Shown here piece by piece: positions 1-7,584 of a stretch of DNA of 15,069 bases. This stretch comes from Candidatus Delongbacteria bacterium (GTDB taxonomy: Bacteria > JAGOEH01), in assembly GCA_017997825.1 (NCBI GenBank), contig JAGOEH010000074.1:1-15069 (forward strand), written 5' to 3'. Under the pieces are notes generated by a model. The model did no database searches, was not told where the DNA came from, and was given only the letters and a program-made list of their open reading frames with translations. The stretch's first letter is position 1. Each line of letters begins with the position of its first letter. A program made the position numbers and the translations under genes.

Positions 1-275
1 TGCTGCTTCAGGATTTATGGACTCAGATTCAGCCGGTTTTTCCCCCTCTCATCATGATCCTGGCCGGCCTGATTCTGTTGTTTGTCGCGCTTGTCTTTTT
101 GGGGATGACGATCGCCGCCTTGTTCTGTCATCTGACGCAAAGCTTCTGGCTGGCCGCCTTCATCACCATGCTCTTCTTTTTTAGTCTGGCCCTTTCGATT
201 ATTTTGTTGTCGCTCCATAAACTGAAGAGTATCAGAATCAATCTGGAACGAAGCAAGAAGAGTTTCGGGCTTTAA
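1..275 (+). CDS. YqjE/phage-holin-III-like membrane protein, 5' end missing
   Basis: The reading frame is open from the left edge (first full codon at base 3) to a TAA at 273-275, so the N-terminus lies outside the window. An internal ATG at 54 exists but falls just before the first membrane helix and is probably not the start. The visible part has two hydrophobic helices separated by a short 'CHLTQSFW' turn, followed by a basic, amphipathic tail (HKLKSIRINLERSKKS). This layout, two adjacent helices ending in a charged tail with Leu/Lys/Arg repeats, matches the YqjE / holin superfamily III (DUF1469) proteins of unknown function in the inner membrane. The next gene starts 14 nt downstream and resembles the small partner often found beside yqjE. 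The family call rests on pattern only; the transmembrane nature is clear. Confidence 0.55.
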   Translation, partial: LLQDLWTQIQPVFPPLIMILAGLILLFVALVFLGMTIAALFCHLTQSFWLAAFITMLFFFSLALSIILLSLHKLKSIRINLERSKKSFGL

Positions 276-289
276 TACGGGATCGAGTC

Positions 290-520
290 ATGGATTATAT
301 GGATCTGCTGGAAGAAAAAATTAAAAGCGCCAAGAGTGACCTGAAGCTTCAACAGCGAAATCTGACCGAAGCGGCCACCTCCGGTATCGAATGGCGCAAT
401 CTGATTTTCAATCGCTATACCGGAATCGGATTCTTCATGGTGATATTTCTGTTGTTTCGCCGGAAAATATTCAGAAAAACCCTGGGCCGGATTCCATTGA
501 TTTCATTTTTCTTTCGATAA
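290..520 (+). CDS. Small one-helix membrane protein beside YqjE-like gene
   Basis: A 76-residue protein. Residues 1-30 are charged and helix-prone (LLEEKIKSAKSDLKLQQRN) and could form a coiled coil. A hydrophobic segment follows at about residues 45-58 (GIGFFMVIFLLF), then a strongly basic stretch (RRKIFRKTLGR) and a hydrophobic C-terminus. The positive residues after the helix suggest the C-terminus stays in the cytoplasm. It starts 14 nt after the YqjE-like gene, so the two are probably co-transcribed, and its size and charge pattern recall the small YqjK-like protein of yqjDEK loci, though sequence similarity is not evident to me. A second in-frame ATG at 299 is an alternative start; neither has a strong Shine-Dalgarno. 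Function unknown. Confidence 0.6.
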   Translation: MDYMDLLEEKIKSAKSDLKLQQRNLTEAATSGIEWRNLIFNRYTGIGFFMVIFLLFRRKIFRKTLGRIPLISFFFR

Positions 521-521
521 T

Positions 522-534
522 CCCGACCATCGGG
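522..534. other. Short hairpin before birA
   Basis: CCCGA-CCA-TCGGG forms a 5-bp stem with a 3-nt loop directly after the stop of the small membrane protein. Only a mixed sequence follows, not a U-tract, so termination would be inefficient. It lies just upstream of the unusual birA start and could influence its translation. Confidence 0.25.
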
Positions 535-563
535 TGATCGTTTCATGAAGAGAGTTCGTTACG

Positions 564-1268
564 ATTGCTTACTATTTTCATTCCTGTACCTCAACTCAGT
601 CGATAGCCCGTCAGATATGCCCGACCTGCCCTGATTTCTCCCTGGTCAAGTGCGACCGGCAAAGCGCCGGCCGGGGAAGACATAACCGGACATGGGTCTC
701 TCCCGATAACGGGAACCTCTATTTTTCTTTGATTTTTCAGCCTGGAATTCCCTTGGTTTATTATCCCTTGTACAATTTCATCATGGCGCTGGCCATTATC
801 GATGTGACGGCGGAGTATACCTTATCTGCCTATCTGAAATGGCCCAACGATGTAATGGTTCAGGGGCGCAAAATATCCGGGATTCTGAGCAGTCACCATC
901 AACGTAAGCTGATTGTTGGGGTCGGATTCAATCTACGACTGGAACCGGAGCAGATGGCTGCGATCGCCAAACCGGCCGTTTCACTTTATGAATTGACCGA
1001 TGCTCGTCCGGATCGTAACCGGATTCTGGAGCGGATCCTGTTTTATTTCAAACAGCGAATCCACATCCTGGAGGATTATCAAACCGATCGCCTGGTCAGC
1101 CTGTTTCAACAGGTGGGATATAAACTGGATGATATGGTCCGGATCCATGTCGGACATGAAATCAAGCGGATCAGGATCAAAGGAATTAACCCGATGGGCC
1201 GCTTGCTGGCAGAAGATGAGCAAGGGCACTCCATCGAAATCATCAGTGGGGAATTAATCGATGAATAA
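564..1268 (+). CDS. birA: Biotin--[acetyl-CoA-carboxylase] ligase (class I BirA, no DNA-binding domain)
   Basis: Cytoplasmic enzyme that makes biotinyl-AMP and attaches biotin to the carrier-protein lysine of carboxylases. The frame is open from 549 and shows the whole catalytic domain: the N-terminal HSCTSTQ (DSTN-like) segment at codons 6-12, the biotin/ATP loop GRGRHNRTW at about 36-44, KWPND at 92-96, GRKISGIL with the conserved Lys at about 103, GVGFNL, and a C-terminal SH3-like BPL domain ending IISGELIDE. Counted from 564 it has 234 residues, normal for a ligase without the N-terminal helix-turn-helix. The start is the problem: there is no ATG, GTG or TTG before the conserved region. 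The first such codon, TTG 729, would delete the active-site loop. ATT 564, preceded by AAGAGAG at 548-554, is the only near-cognate choice, or an ATG at 545 in another frame combined with a frameshift. It overlaps the next gene by 8 nt. Confidence 0.82.
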   Translation: MAYYFHSCTSTQSIARQICPTCPDFSLVKCDRQSAGRGRHNRTWVSPDNGNLYFSLIFQPGIPLVYYPLYNFIMALAIIDVTAEYTLSAYLKWPNDVMVQGRKISGILSSHHQRKLIVGVGFNLRLEPEQMAAIAKPAVSLYELTDARPDRNRILERILFYFKQRIHILEDYQTDRLVSLFQQVGYKLDDMVRIHVGHEIKRIRIKGINPMGRLLAEDEQGHSIEIISGELIDE

Positions 1269-2034
1269 AGCATGGTTATGGCTGATTCTGTCCGCATTTA
1301 TCCTGGTGTCGGCCTGTATGGAGCTTGATGATAAAAAAGATGAATTCAAGGATCAGGATACCTTGTCGGTCAATTTCAGTCACTATCGAACCATTCGGAT
1401 CATCAATCCGGTCGGTCGCATCTATTGTACCGGAGATACCCTGGCCACCCGATGGCATGCTTACCTGACCCGGTCGGTCAAAACCGATGATCAGGAGCAG
1501 GCTCAGCTTGTCATGAAGCGCATCCGATTCAATCAGAGCGATCGAAATGATGAACTGACGCTGGAGATCCTGATGGAGAATGACGATAAATCCATTGCGG
1601 CCTGTGCCTTCGAATTTTGTATCCCTTGCCGGATGGCGGTAAATTTAAGTACCGAGGTGGGGGATATTATTTTGCTTCATACGCGGGGTGAGACTCATCT
1701 CAAATCCATTACGGGAAACATCCAGGCAGAGGGTATCACGGCCGATCAGATCGATATCGAATCGGTCACCGGAAGTATCGCGGCCGATTTTGCGGCCGAT
1801 TCGATTCCCCATTGGGATATCAAGCTGACCACCGGAGCGATTTCCTGTTATATTCCCAAAAAGGTATCGGCGGTGGTGGAATGCCGGGTCACTACGGGCA
1901 GCATCGAGGCCCGGAACCTGGATTTGTCCGATGCGGAACAAAGCTCATCCCTGTTGCGCTGGAAAAATATGCAGGGGGAGGGGACTATCACCCTGGATCT
2001 GATTACCGGCTCGATCTCACTGACGGGATACTAA
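1261..2034 (+). CDS. DUF4097-type beta-strand-repeat lipoprotein
   Basis: A 257-residue exported lipoprotein. Residues 1-18 form a signal peptide and VSAC at 16-19 is a lipobox, so Cys19 should be lipidated after signal peptidase II cleavage. The mature part starts with an acidic linker (MELDDKKDEFKDQD). From about residue 125 it is built of repeated short beta-strand units of the type 'VTGSI', 'TTGAI', 'VTTGSI', 'LITGSI', recurring roughly every 20-25 residues. This is the pattern of DUF4097 / putative adhesin (head-GIN-like) domains, which form beta-solenoids. The biological role is unknown. Two cysteine pairs occur near residue 120 (AACAFEFCIPC). The start overlaps the end of birA (ATG 1261 versus stop 1266-1268), which suggests translational coupling; the vor genes follow after 14 nt. 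Confidence 0.72.
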   Translation: MNKAWLWLILSAFILVSACMELDDKKDEFKDQDTLSVNFSHYRTIRIINPVGRIYCTGDTLATRWHAYLTRSVKTDDQEQAQLVMKRIRFNQSDRNDELTLEILMENDDKSIAACAFEFCIPCRMAVNLSTEVGDIILLHTRGETHLKSITGNIQAEGITADQIDIESVTGSIAADFAADSIPHWDIKLTTGAISCYIPKKVSAVVECRVTTGSIEARNLDLSDAEQSSSLLRWKNMQGEGTITLDLITGSISLTGY

Positions 2035-2048
2035 GGAAGGAGTCATCA

Positions 2049-2288
2049 ATGGCTATACTGACGGAACCGAGAGTTGTCATTAATCCGGAAAACTGTAAGG
2101 CGTGTATGCTGTGTGTGGTATCATGTCCCAAGGGGGTGCTGGAGAGTTCAGAGGGATTCAATACCATGGGCTACCATCCGACCCGCTATAAAGGGAGCGG
2201 ATGTATCGGATGCGGGGTCTGTTTTTATACCTGTCCCGAACCGATGGCGATTACAGTGTATAAAAAAGGCAGCGAGTATTCGGACTAA
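2049..2288 (+). CDS. vorD: 2-oxoacid:ferredoxin oxidoreductase, delta (ferredoxin) subunit
   Basis: A 79-residue two-cluster ferredoxin. Two [4Fe-4S] motifs are complete: C16-x2-C19-x2-C22-x3-C26-P and C52-x2-C55-x2-C58-x3-C62-P. In VorD/KorD-type subunits these clusters carry electrons from the thiamine pyrophosphate site of the enzyme to external ferredoxin. The ATG at 2049 follows a strong Shine-Dalgarno (AAGGAAGGAG, 2033-2042) and the protein length matches stand-alone delta subunits. The open frame continues upstream into the lipoprotein gene, but that extension has no ribosome-binding site and overlaps a real gene. The alpha subunit gene begins 18 nt downstream. Substrate (branched-chain 2-oxoacid, 2-oxoglutarate or other) cannot be fixed from this subunit. 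Confidence 0.93.
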   Translation: MAILTEPRVVINPENCKACMLCVVSCPKGVLESSEGFNTMGYHPTRYKGSGCIGCGVCFYTCPEPMAITVYKKGSEYSD

Positions 2289-2306
2289 CCAGAGAGGGGT
2301 TGAATC

Positions 2307-3350
2307 ATGGCCAAAGAATTGATAAAAGGGAATGAAGCAATCATCAAAGCCGCCTTGCTGGCAGGATGCCGATCTTTTTTCGGTTATCCGATTACGCCGG
2401 CCAGTGAGATCGCTCAGGCGGCGGCCTGGTATTTTCCCCAGGCCGGGCGGACATTTTTACAGGCTGAGTGTGAGACGGCCTCGATCAATATGCTGTATGG
2501 AGCCGCATCTGCCGGAGAACGAACCATGACGGCCTCCTCCGGTCCCGGGATCAGCCTGATGCAGGAGGGAATCTCCTATTGCGCCGGTTCCGAATTACCG
2601 TGCGTGATCGCCTATATCATGCGGGGCGGGCCGGGACTGGGTAACATCGCCCCGGAACAGAGCGATTATTTTCAGGTGGTCAAAGGCGGCGGTCACGGCA
2701 ATTACCGCATGATCACCCTGGCTCCCAACAGTGTCCAGGAAATGGCGGATCTGACCTTCAAACTGTTCGATCTGACCGACCGATACCGCAATCCAGGCTA
2801 CCTACTGGCCGACGGGGTGATCGGCCAAATGATGGAACCGGTGGAATTTCCTTCCATGATTCAGTCGATCCCGGCCAAAGAATGGGCCTTGCTGGCCAAT
2901 GCCGATACCCGTAAGAACCTGATTACCTCCATCAATCTGGATCCGGATGAGCAGGAAGCCCATATCCGCAAACTGTATCAGAAATATGCCCGGATCGAGG
3001 AGAACGAACCCTTGTGGGAAGAATATCGGTGCGATGATGCCGAGATTGTGCTGGTCGGTTACGGAATCATATCCCGGATCCTGTTTTCGGTGGTTGAATT
3101 GGCCCGGCAGCAGGGAATCAAAGCCGGATTGTTCCGTCCCATCTCCCTGTGGCCTTTCCCCCGGAAGCCGCTGATGGCGTTGACCGAACGGACCCGGAAA
3201 TTCCTGGTGGTGGAAATGAGTACCGGCATGCTGGTGGATGATATCCGCCTCTTTACCGAGTTCCGCTGTCCGGTGGAGTTCTATTCCCGTTACGGCGGCA
3301 ACGTGCCCTCCATCGAGGAGATTATGCAAAAACTTTCGGATATCAATTAA
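2307..3350 (+). CDS. vorB: 2-oxoacid:ferredoxin oxidoreductase, alpha subunit (VorB/KorA type)
   Basis: A 347-residue subunit containing the pyrimidine-binding and transketolase-C-like domains of the enzyme that oxidatively decarboxylates 2-oxoacids to acyl-CoA with ferredoxin as acceptor. Visible family landmarks are [14 protein letters not shown] at the N-terminus, YPITP at 27-31 (substrate/CoA side), the conserved acidic [10 protein letters not shown] around Glu56, SSGPG at 77-81, and the [19 protein letters not shown] segment. After about residue 240 comes the second alpha/beta domain ([11 protein letters not shown]). The length fits stand-alone VorB. It lies between vorD and the fused beta-gamma gene with 18- and 14-nt gaps and a good AGAGGGG ribosome-binding site. 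The 3-methyl-2-oxobutanoate (VOR) name follows usual annotation of this subfamily; 2-oxoglutarate is an alternative substrate. Confidence 0.9.
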   Translation: MAKELIKGNEAIIKAALLAGCRSFFGYPITPASEIAQAAAWYFPQAGRTFLQAECETASINMLYGAASAGERTMTASSGPGISLMQEGISYCAGSELPCVIAYIMRGGPGLGNIAPEQSDYFQVVKGGGHGNYRMITLAPNSVQEMADLTFKLFDLTDRYRNPGYLLADGVIGQMMEPVEFPSMIQSIPAKEWALLANADTRKNLITSINLDPDEQEAHIRKLYQKYARIEENEPLWEEYRCDDAEIVLVGYGIISRILFSVVELARQQGIKAGLFRPISLWPFPRKPLMALTERTRKFLVVEMSTGMLVDDIRLFTEFRCPVEFYSRYGGNVPSIEEIMQKLSDIN

Positions 3351-3364
3351 GAGGGGGAATAGAG

Positions 3365-4807
3365 ATGGAAACCTTGAAATTACAGACACCTCGCGCATTC
3401 TATACTGAGTTTGTCCGCCGTCCGGGGAGTGACAAGAAGAATACTCATTACTGTCCGGGATGCGGGCATGGTATTGTCCATAAGCTGTTGGCCGAAGCCA
3501 TCGATGATTTCGGCATCCGGGACCGGACCATCATCATTTCGCCGGTGGGATGCAGCGTATTTGTTTATTATTATCTGGATACCGGCAATGTCCAGGTGGC
3601 TCACGGCCGGGCCCAGGCCGTCGCCACGGCGGTCAAGCGGGCACATCCGGACAGCATCGTCATCTCGTATCAGGGTGACGGCGATCTGGCGGCGATCGGC
3701 GGCAACCATTTGATCCAGGCCGCCAATCGCGGAGAAAACATCACCGTCATTTTCATCAATAACGCCATCTATGGGATGACCGGCGGCCAAATGGCTCCCA
3801 CCACCCTGCTCGGTCAGAAAACCCTAACCTCGCCCTTCGGCCGCAAGGTCGAGGAAGCCGGATACCCGATGAGAGTGTGCGAATTGCTGGCCACCCTTCC
3901 CAATACCGCTTATCTGGAACGGGTCGCTCTGCATAATGCCGCTAATATAGCTAAAACCCGTAAGGCCATCCGCAAAGGGATCCAAAATCAGATGGAAAAC
4001 AAGGGATACAGCCTGATCGAGGTCCTCTCCCAATGCCCTTCCGGATGGAAGATGGATGCCCCGGCCTCCCGTAAATTCATCGAGGAGAAAATGGTACCTT
4101 ATTATCCGCTGGGTATCTATAAAGACACGACCGCTGAACGGGAATTTCACTATATTCCCAAGCAGGATCTGGATGCCGATTCGATGCAGGGTGTACTGGG
4201 TTTGAATGAAACCGCCCCGTCAGCCGATTATTCCACTCAAATTCGACGGACCGCCTATCAGAATCCTCAAATCCGGATTGCCGGGTTTGGAGGCCAGGGG
4301 ATCATGCTGCTGGGCGAAGCCTTGGCGGAAATCGCCATGCTCAAGGGATACCATGTCAGCTGGATTCCCTCTTACGGTCCGGAAATGCGCGGTGGAACCG
4401 CCTATTGCCAGGTCAATATATCCGAGCGCCGGATCGGCTCACCCCTCACCAACCGTCCCGATGTCCTGATCGCCATGAATAAACCCTCCCTGCAAAAATT
4501 CGGTTCGACGGTACGTCCCGGCGGACTCATCTTCTATAACACGTCACTGATTGATATCCCGTTTGACCGGCCGGACTGTGAAGTTATTCCGGTCCCCTTT
4601 ACCGAACTGGCTGAGCAGGCCGGCAGTCCCAAAGCGGCCAATATGGTGGTGCTGGGCGCCTATGCCTATTATACCGGTATCCTGCCGGTCGAAATGGTGA
4701 AGGATCTCTTGCCCCGGTTCATTACCAAAAAGGATCTGATCGGATTGAATCAGAAAGCGGTCGAAGCCGGAATGAATGCCGTCAAACCCTTTATCAAACA
4801 GGATTAG
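3365..4807 (+). CDS. Fused beta + gamma subunit of 2-oxoacid:ferredoxin oxidoreductase (VorA-VorC fusion)
   Basis: A 480-residue protein joining two subunits usually coded separately. Residues 1 to about 270 are the thiamine-pyrophosphate beta subunit: HYCPGCGHG (Cys30, Cys33), GCSVF (Cys63) and QCPSGW (Cys224) give the four cysteines expected to bind its [4Fe-4S] cluster, HGR is at 80-82, and GDGD (104-107) followed by NN (132-133) forms the TPP/Mg motif. A linker of about 30 residues leads to the gamma domain from about residue 302: IAGFGGQGIMLLGEAL, PSYGPEMRGG, and RPDVLIAMNKPSL. The gamma domain normally helps bind CoA. The total length equals the sum of separate VorA (about 270) and VorC (about 180) plus a linker. 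No internal stop or start suggests a split. Part of the vorD-vorB run; deoC begins 5 nt later. Confidence 0.9.
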   Translation: METLKLQTPRAFYTEFVRRPGSDKKNTHYCPGCGHGIVHKLLAEAIDDFGIRDRTIIISPVGCSVFVYYYLDTGNVQVAHGRAQAVATAVKRAHPDSIVISYQGDGDLAAIGGNHLIQAANRGENITVIFINNAIYGMTGGQMAPTTLLGQKTLTSPFGRKVEEAGYPMRVCELLATLPNTAYLERVALHNAANIAKTRKAIRKGIQNQMENKGYSLIEVLSQCPSGWKMDAPASRKFIEEKMVPYYPLGIYKDTTAEREFHYIPKQDLDADSMQGVLGLNETAPSADYSTQIRRTAYQNPQIRIAGFGGQGIMLLGEALAEIAMLKGYHVSWIPSYGPEMRGGTAYCQVNISERRIGSPLTNRPDVLIAMNKPSLQKFGSTVRPGGLIFYNTSLIDIPFDRPDCEVIPVPFTELAEQAGSPKAANMVVLGAYAYYTGILPVEMVKDLLPRFITKKDLIGLNQKAVEAGMNAVKPFIKQD

Positions 4808-4812
4808 CCCCT

Positions 4813-5499
4813 ATGGATCAGCTCAAACGTCTGGTAGCCGGAATGATCGATTATGCTTTGCTGGCTCCCCAATTATCCGATCAGGAATTGGACCGGGGCT
4901 GTGAAACGGGGTTGAATTATCGGGTGGCGTCGCTGTGCGTCAAACCCTACCATGTGCCCAGAACGGCCATGCACCTGAAGGATAGCCCGGTGGCACTCAG
5001 TACCGTCATTGATTTTCCCCACGGCAACAATCCCTTATCGATCAAACTACTGCAGATCGAAACGGCGATGAGAGAAGGCGCGATCGAACTGGATGCGGTC
5101 ATCACCATCGGCAAGGTTTTTTCGGAGGATTGGGATGGCCTGGAACGCGAAATCGGGGCCATGACCCGACTGGTTCATGACGGATCCGCTCTGATCAAAA
5201 TCATCTTCGAAACCGGTTACCTTAAATCCGAAACCATCATACGTCTATGTAAGATCTGCGATGCCCTCGGGGTCGATTTCATCAAAACCTCCACCGGATT
5301 CGGCTATGTCCGAAATCCTCAGGGGGGAATGACAGCCACCGGTGCGACCGAAGAGGTGCTTCGTTTGATGCTGGATCATGCCGGAGGAGCCCGGGTGAAA
5401 GCCTCGGGTGGAATCAAGGATTTTAAAACCGCCCTTCATTATCGGGAAATGGGCGTGGCCCGATTGGGAACTTCATCCCCCGCTCTGATTCTGGAATGA
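4813..5499 (+). CDS. deoC: Deoxyribose-phosphate aldolase
   Basis: A 228-residue class I aldolase that interconverts 2-deoxyribose 5-phosphate with glyceraldehyde 3-phosphate and acetaldehyde, in cytoplasmic deoxynucleoside breakdown. Active-site residues are in place: Asp94 in IELDAVITIG, the Schiff-base Lys158 in DFIKTSTGF, and the second Lys196 in RVKASGGI. The phosphate-binding GTSS is at 219-222. The N-terminal motif is IDYALLAP where many bacterial enzymes have IDHTLL; Tyr replaces His but is not catalytic. Length is normal. It starts 5 nt after the fused vor gene, and its start region (CCCCTATG) has no clear Shine-Dalgarno, so it probably depends on translational coupling with the gene upstream. 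A functional link to the oxidoreductase is not obvious. Confidence 0.92.
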   Translation: MDQLKRLVAGMIDYALLAPQLSDQELDRGCETGLNYRVASLCVKPYHVPRTAMHLKDSPVALSTVIDFPHGNNPLSIKLLQIETAMREGAIELDAVITIGKVFSEDWDGLEREIGAMTRLVHDGSALIKIIFETGYLKSETIIRLCKICDALGVDFIKTSTGFGYVRNPQGGMTATGATEEVLRLMLDHAGGARVKASGGIKDFKTALHYREMGVARLGTSSPALILE

Positions 5500-5648
5500 T
5501 TTTGTTTATAGTGATTAATCGAGTGCGAATACCGGCCATCCGATCACGATGATCTCGCGAATAAATCCTGTCCGTCTGAGGCGGCAGGGGAGCGGATCGA
5601 AGGCTGAATTCCCGCCGATAACTGGAAATCAACAAAGGAGACAGATCG
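5500..5648 (+). other. Gap between deoC and the aminotransferase gene
   Basis: This 149-base gap probably separates two transcription units. It begins with an AT-rich stretch containing TATAGT (5507-5512), a possible -10 box without a convincing -35. It then holds a short inverted repeat, GATCA-CGA-TGATC (5542-5554), and an imperfect GC-rich hairpin near 5568-5588 with no U-tract after it. It ends with a strong ribosome-binding site (AAAGGAGA, 5635-5642) for the next gene. No RNA gene or small ORF is supported. Confidence 0.35.
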
Positions 5649-6893
5649 ATGTCCGTTTTGGCAATCAAAGGTGGCACCCCGCTACGGCAAAAAAATTTTC
5701 CCGGTTGGCCGCTGGTGGATCAGGCCGGGATGGAAGAAGCTTTGTTGCGGGTTTTGCGAAGCGATAAGTGGGGCAGTCTGCATGGGAATGAGACCCGGAG
5801 TTTTGAGCAGGAGTATGCCCAGTATCATGATGCGAAATATGGTGTAGCCTGCAGCAATGGAACCGTGGCGCTTCGTCTGGCCTTGAGTGCGTTGGGTATC
5901 GGCCCCGGAGATGAAGTGATCGTACCGGCTTATACTTTTGTGGCTTCCGCCGTTACCGTTTTGGAAGTGCGTGCTATTCCGGTTTTCGTCGATATCGATC
6001 CGGAAACCTATACCCTGGATCCCCGAGCTGTGGAAGCGGCCATTACCCCGAAAACCAAAGCCATCATGCCGGTCCATATTGCAGGACGTCCGGCCGATAT
6101 GGACGCTATGATGGATATCGCCGCCCGTCATGATCTGAAGGTGGTGGAGGATGCAGCCCAGGCCTGGGGTGCTTCCTATAAAGGGCGTAAGGTAGGTGCC
6201 ATCGGGGATTGCGGCTGTTTCAGCTTCCAGTCCTCCAAGAATATTACCTCCGCTGAGGGCGGGATAATCCTGACCAATCAGGCGGAGTTAGCGGACGAAC
6301 TGGCCTCTTGGGCCAATTGCGGCCGCAAGAAGGGCGGCTTATGGTACGCCCATTATCTGCCGGCCGGCAATCAGCGCTTGACCGAGTTCCAGTCGGCTCT
6401 GCTGCGGGAACAGATGAAATCCTATCCGCTGCAGCTCGAACACCGACGCCGCAATGCCCGGATTCTGGAACACAAGCTGGCCGAATTGCCCGGCATCAAA
6501 CTCATCCCCTCCAGCGACGATTATCAGGGATCGATCCATTTGTTTATCATTCGCTATCAGAAGGAATTCTTCCGCGATATCCCCAAAGACCAGTTCATCC
6601 AGGCACTCAAAGCCGAGGGATTGATGCTGCACGGAGGATATTCCTTGCCGCTCTACCGTCAGCCGGTCTTTGAAGAATCGATCTATTTTCCCCACCAATG
6701 CCCGATCCAATGCCCTTTCACCCACAATCCCCCCGATTACCGAAGCCTGAATCTGCCCAATACCGAACGGGCCTGCCGCGATGAAGCCATCTGGATTCCC
6801 CAGTCGATTTTTCTCGGGACCGCCGATGATATGACCGATATCGCCGCCGCTTTCGAAAAGGTTTGCGTGAACCATCAGGAACTGTTGAACTGA
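5649..6893 (+). CDS. DegT/DnrJ/EryC1/StrS family PLP-dependent aminotransferase
   Basis: A 414-residue fold-type I aminotransferase of the sugar-aminotransferase family, which transfers an amino group to keto-sugars for cell-surface polysaccharides or related compounds. Visible features: N-terminal IKGGTPLR and the W-G-S-LHGNE segment, the PLP-phosphate region CSNGTVALRLAL, GDEVIVPAYTFVAS, VEDAAQAWGA with Asp168 that contacts the PLP ring nitrogen, and FSFQSSKNITSAEGG with the internal aldimine Lys197. The C-terminal third (GYSLPLYRQPVF, ERACRDEAIWIP) closes the active site. The start follows an AAAGGAGA ribosome-binding site. No sugar biosynthesis genes are next to it; instead a response regulator begins 4-10 nt downstream, so it probably shares an mRNA with the two-component genes. 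The exact substrate cannot be read from the sequence. Confidence 0.9.
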   Translation: MSVLAIKGGTPLRQKNFPGWPLVDQAGMEEALLRVLRSDKWGSLHGNETRSFEQEYAQYHDAKYGVACSNGTVALRLALSALGIGPGDEVIVPAYTFVASAVTVLEVRAIPVFVDIDPETYTLDPRAVEAAITPKTKAIMPVHIAGRPADMDAMMDIAARHDLKVVEDAAQAWGASYKGRKVGAIGDCGCFSFQSSKNITSAEGGIILTNQAELADELASWANCGRKKGGLWYAHYLPAGNQRLTEFQSALLREQMKSYPLQLEHRRRNARILEHKLAELPGIKLIPSSDDYQGSIHLFIIRYQKEFFRDIPKDQFIQALKAEGLMLHGGYSLPLYRQPVFEESIYFPHQCPIQCPFTHNPPDYRSLNLPNTERACRDEAIWIPQSIFLGTADDMTDIAAAFEKVCVNHQELLN

Positions 6894-6903
6894 GGCCGTG
6901 CCT

Positions 6904-7584
6904 ATGTCACGTCTGATCGCCATTATCGATGATGAACCGGACATCGCGGAACTGGTATCCATTCATCTGATGAAGGCCGGATTCCAGACCAAGGTTTTTC
7001 ATGAGGTCAAATCCTTTTTGAGTTTTATCCGGCATCAGCTTCCCGATTTGCTGGTACTGGATCTGATGCTGCCTGATGCGGACGGTTTGGATGTCTGTAA
7101 ATCCCTCAAAAAAGAGGACCGAACCGGCCATATTCCGATCATCATCCTTTCGGCTAAAGGCGAGGAAACCGATCGGATTATCGGATTGGAACTGGGCGGA
7201 GATGATTATATGACCAAACCATTCTCTCCCAAAGAGCTGGTTGCCCGGGTCAAGGCCGTTCTCCGGCGTAAATCTCCGGCCACCGATTCCTCATGCCGCA
7301 AGGTTACCCCAATTTTGGAAATCGATGCTCAAAAATTCGAGACCTATGTCGAGGGAGCTAAAATTGAATTGACCTCGACCGAATTCCGGATCCTGAACAT
7401 TCTGGCCAATAAACCCGGCCGGGTATACAGCCGGGAAAGCCTGCTGGATCAATTGTGGGGACAGGACAAGATTGTATTGGATCGAACCATCGATGTTCAT
7501 ATCAAAAACCTGCGCGATAAACTAGGTCCGGCCGGAAGCTGCATCAAGAATATCCGCGGGATCGGATACAAGCTGGAACCATGA
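6904..7584 (+). CDS. PhoB-like OmpR-family response regulator
   Basis: A 226-residue DNA-binding regulator. The receiver domain covers residues 1 to about 120, with the acidic pocket DDE (9-11), the phospho-acceptor Asp53 in LLVLDLMLPDADG, a switch serine in IIILSAKGEE, and the conserved Lys105 in YMTKPFSP. A winged-helix domain from about 135 to 226 carries the OmpR/PhoB marks: ELTSTEFRILNILANKPGRVYSR is read in part as LTSTEF, and the recognition region is RTIDVHIKNLRDKLG, ending IRGIGYKLEP. A GTG at 6898 in frame is possible, but GAGG at 6892-6895 sits 8 nt before ATG 6904, which I favour. It overlaps the kinase start by 4 nt (ATGA). The convergent Na+/phosphate transporter suggests phosphate control, which is inference. 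Confidence 0.9.
   Translation: MSRLIAIIDDEPDIAELVSIHLMKAGFQTKVFHEVKSFLSFIRHQLPDLLVLDLMLPDADGLDVCKSLKKEDRTGHIPIIILSAKGEETDRIIGLELGGDDYMTKPFSPKELVARVKAVLRRKSPATDSSCRKVTPILEIDAQKFETYVEGAKIELTSTEFRILNILANKPGRVYSRESLLDQLWGQDKIVLDRTIDVHIKNLRDKLGPAGSCIKNIRGIGYKLEP

Noticed and set aside
729-1268. birA starting at TTG 729
   Set aside because: The same frame carries the conserved HSCTSTQ and GRGRHNRTW motifs upstream of 729, so this start would delete part of the active site.
1812-2048. N-terminal extension of the ferredoxin gene
   Set aside because: It overlaps the lipoprotein gene in another frame and has no ribosome-binding site, while ATG 2049 follows a strong AAGGAAGGAG and gives a normal-length VorD.
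5549-5767. Small Arg-rich plus-strand ORF before the aminotransferase
   Set aside because: No ribosome-binding site, low-complexity basic composition, and it runs into the aminotransferase gene in another frame.
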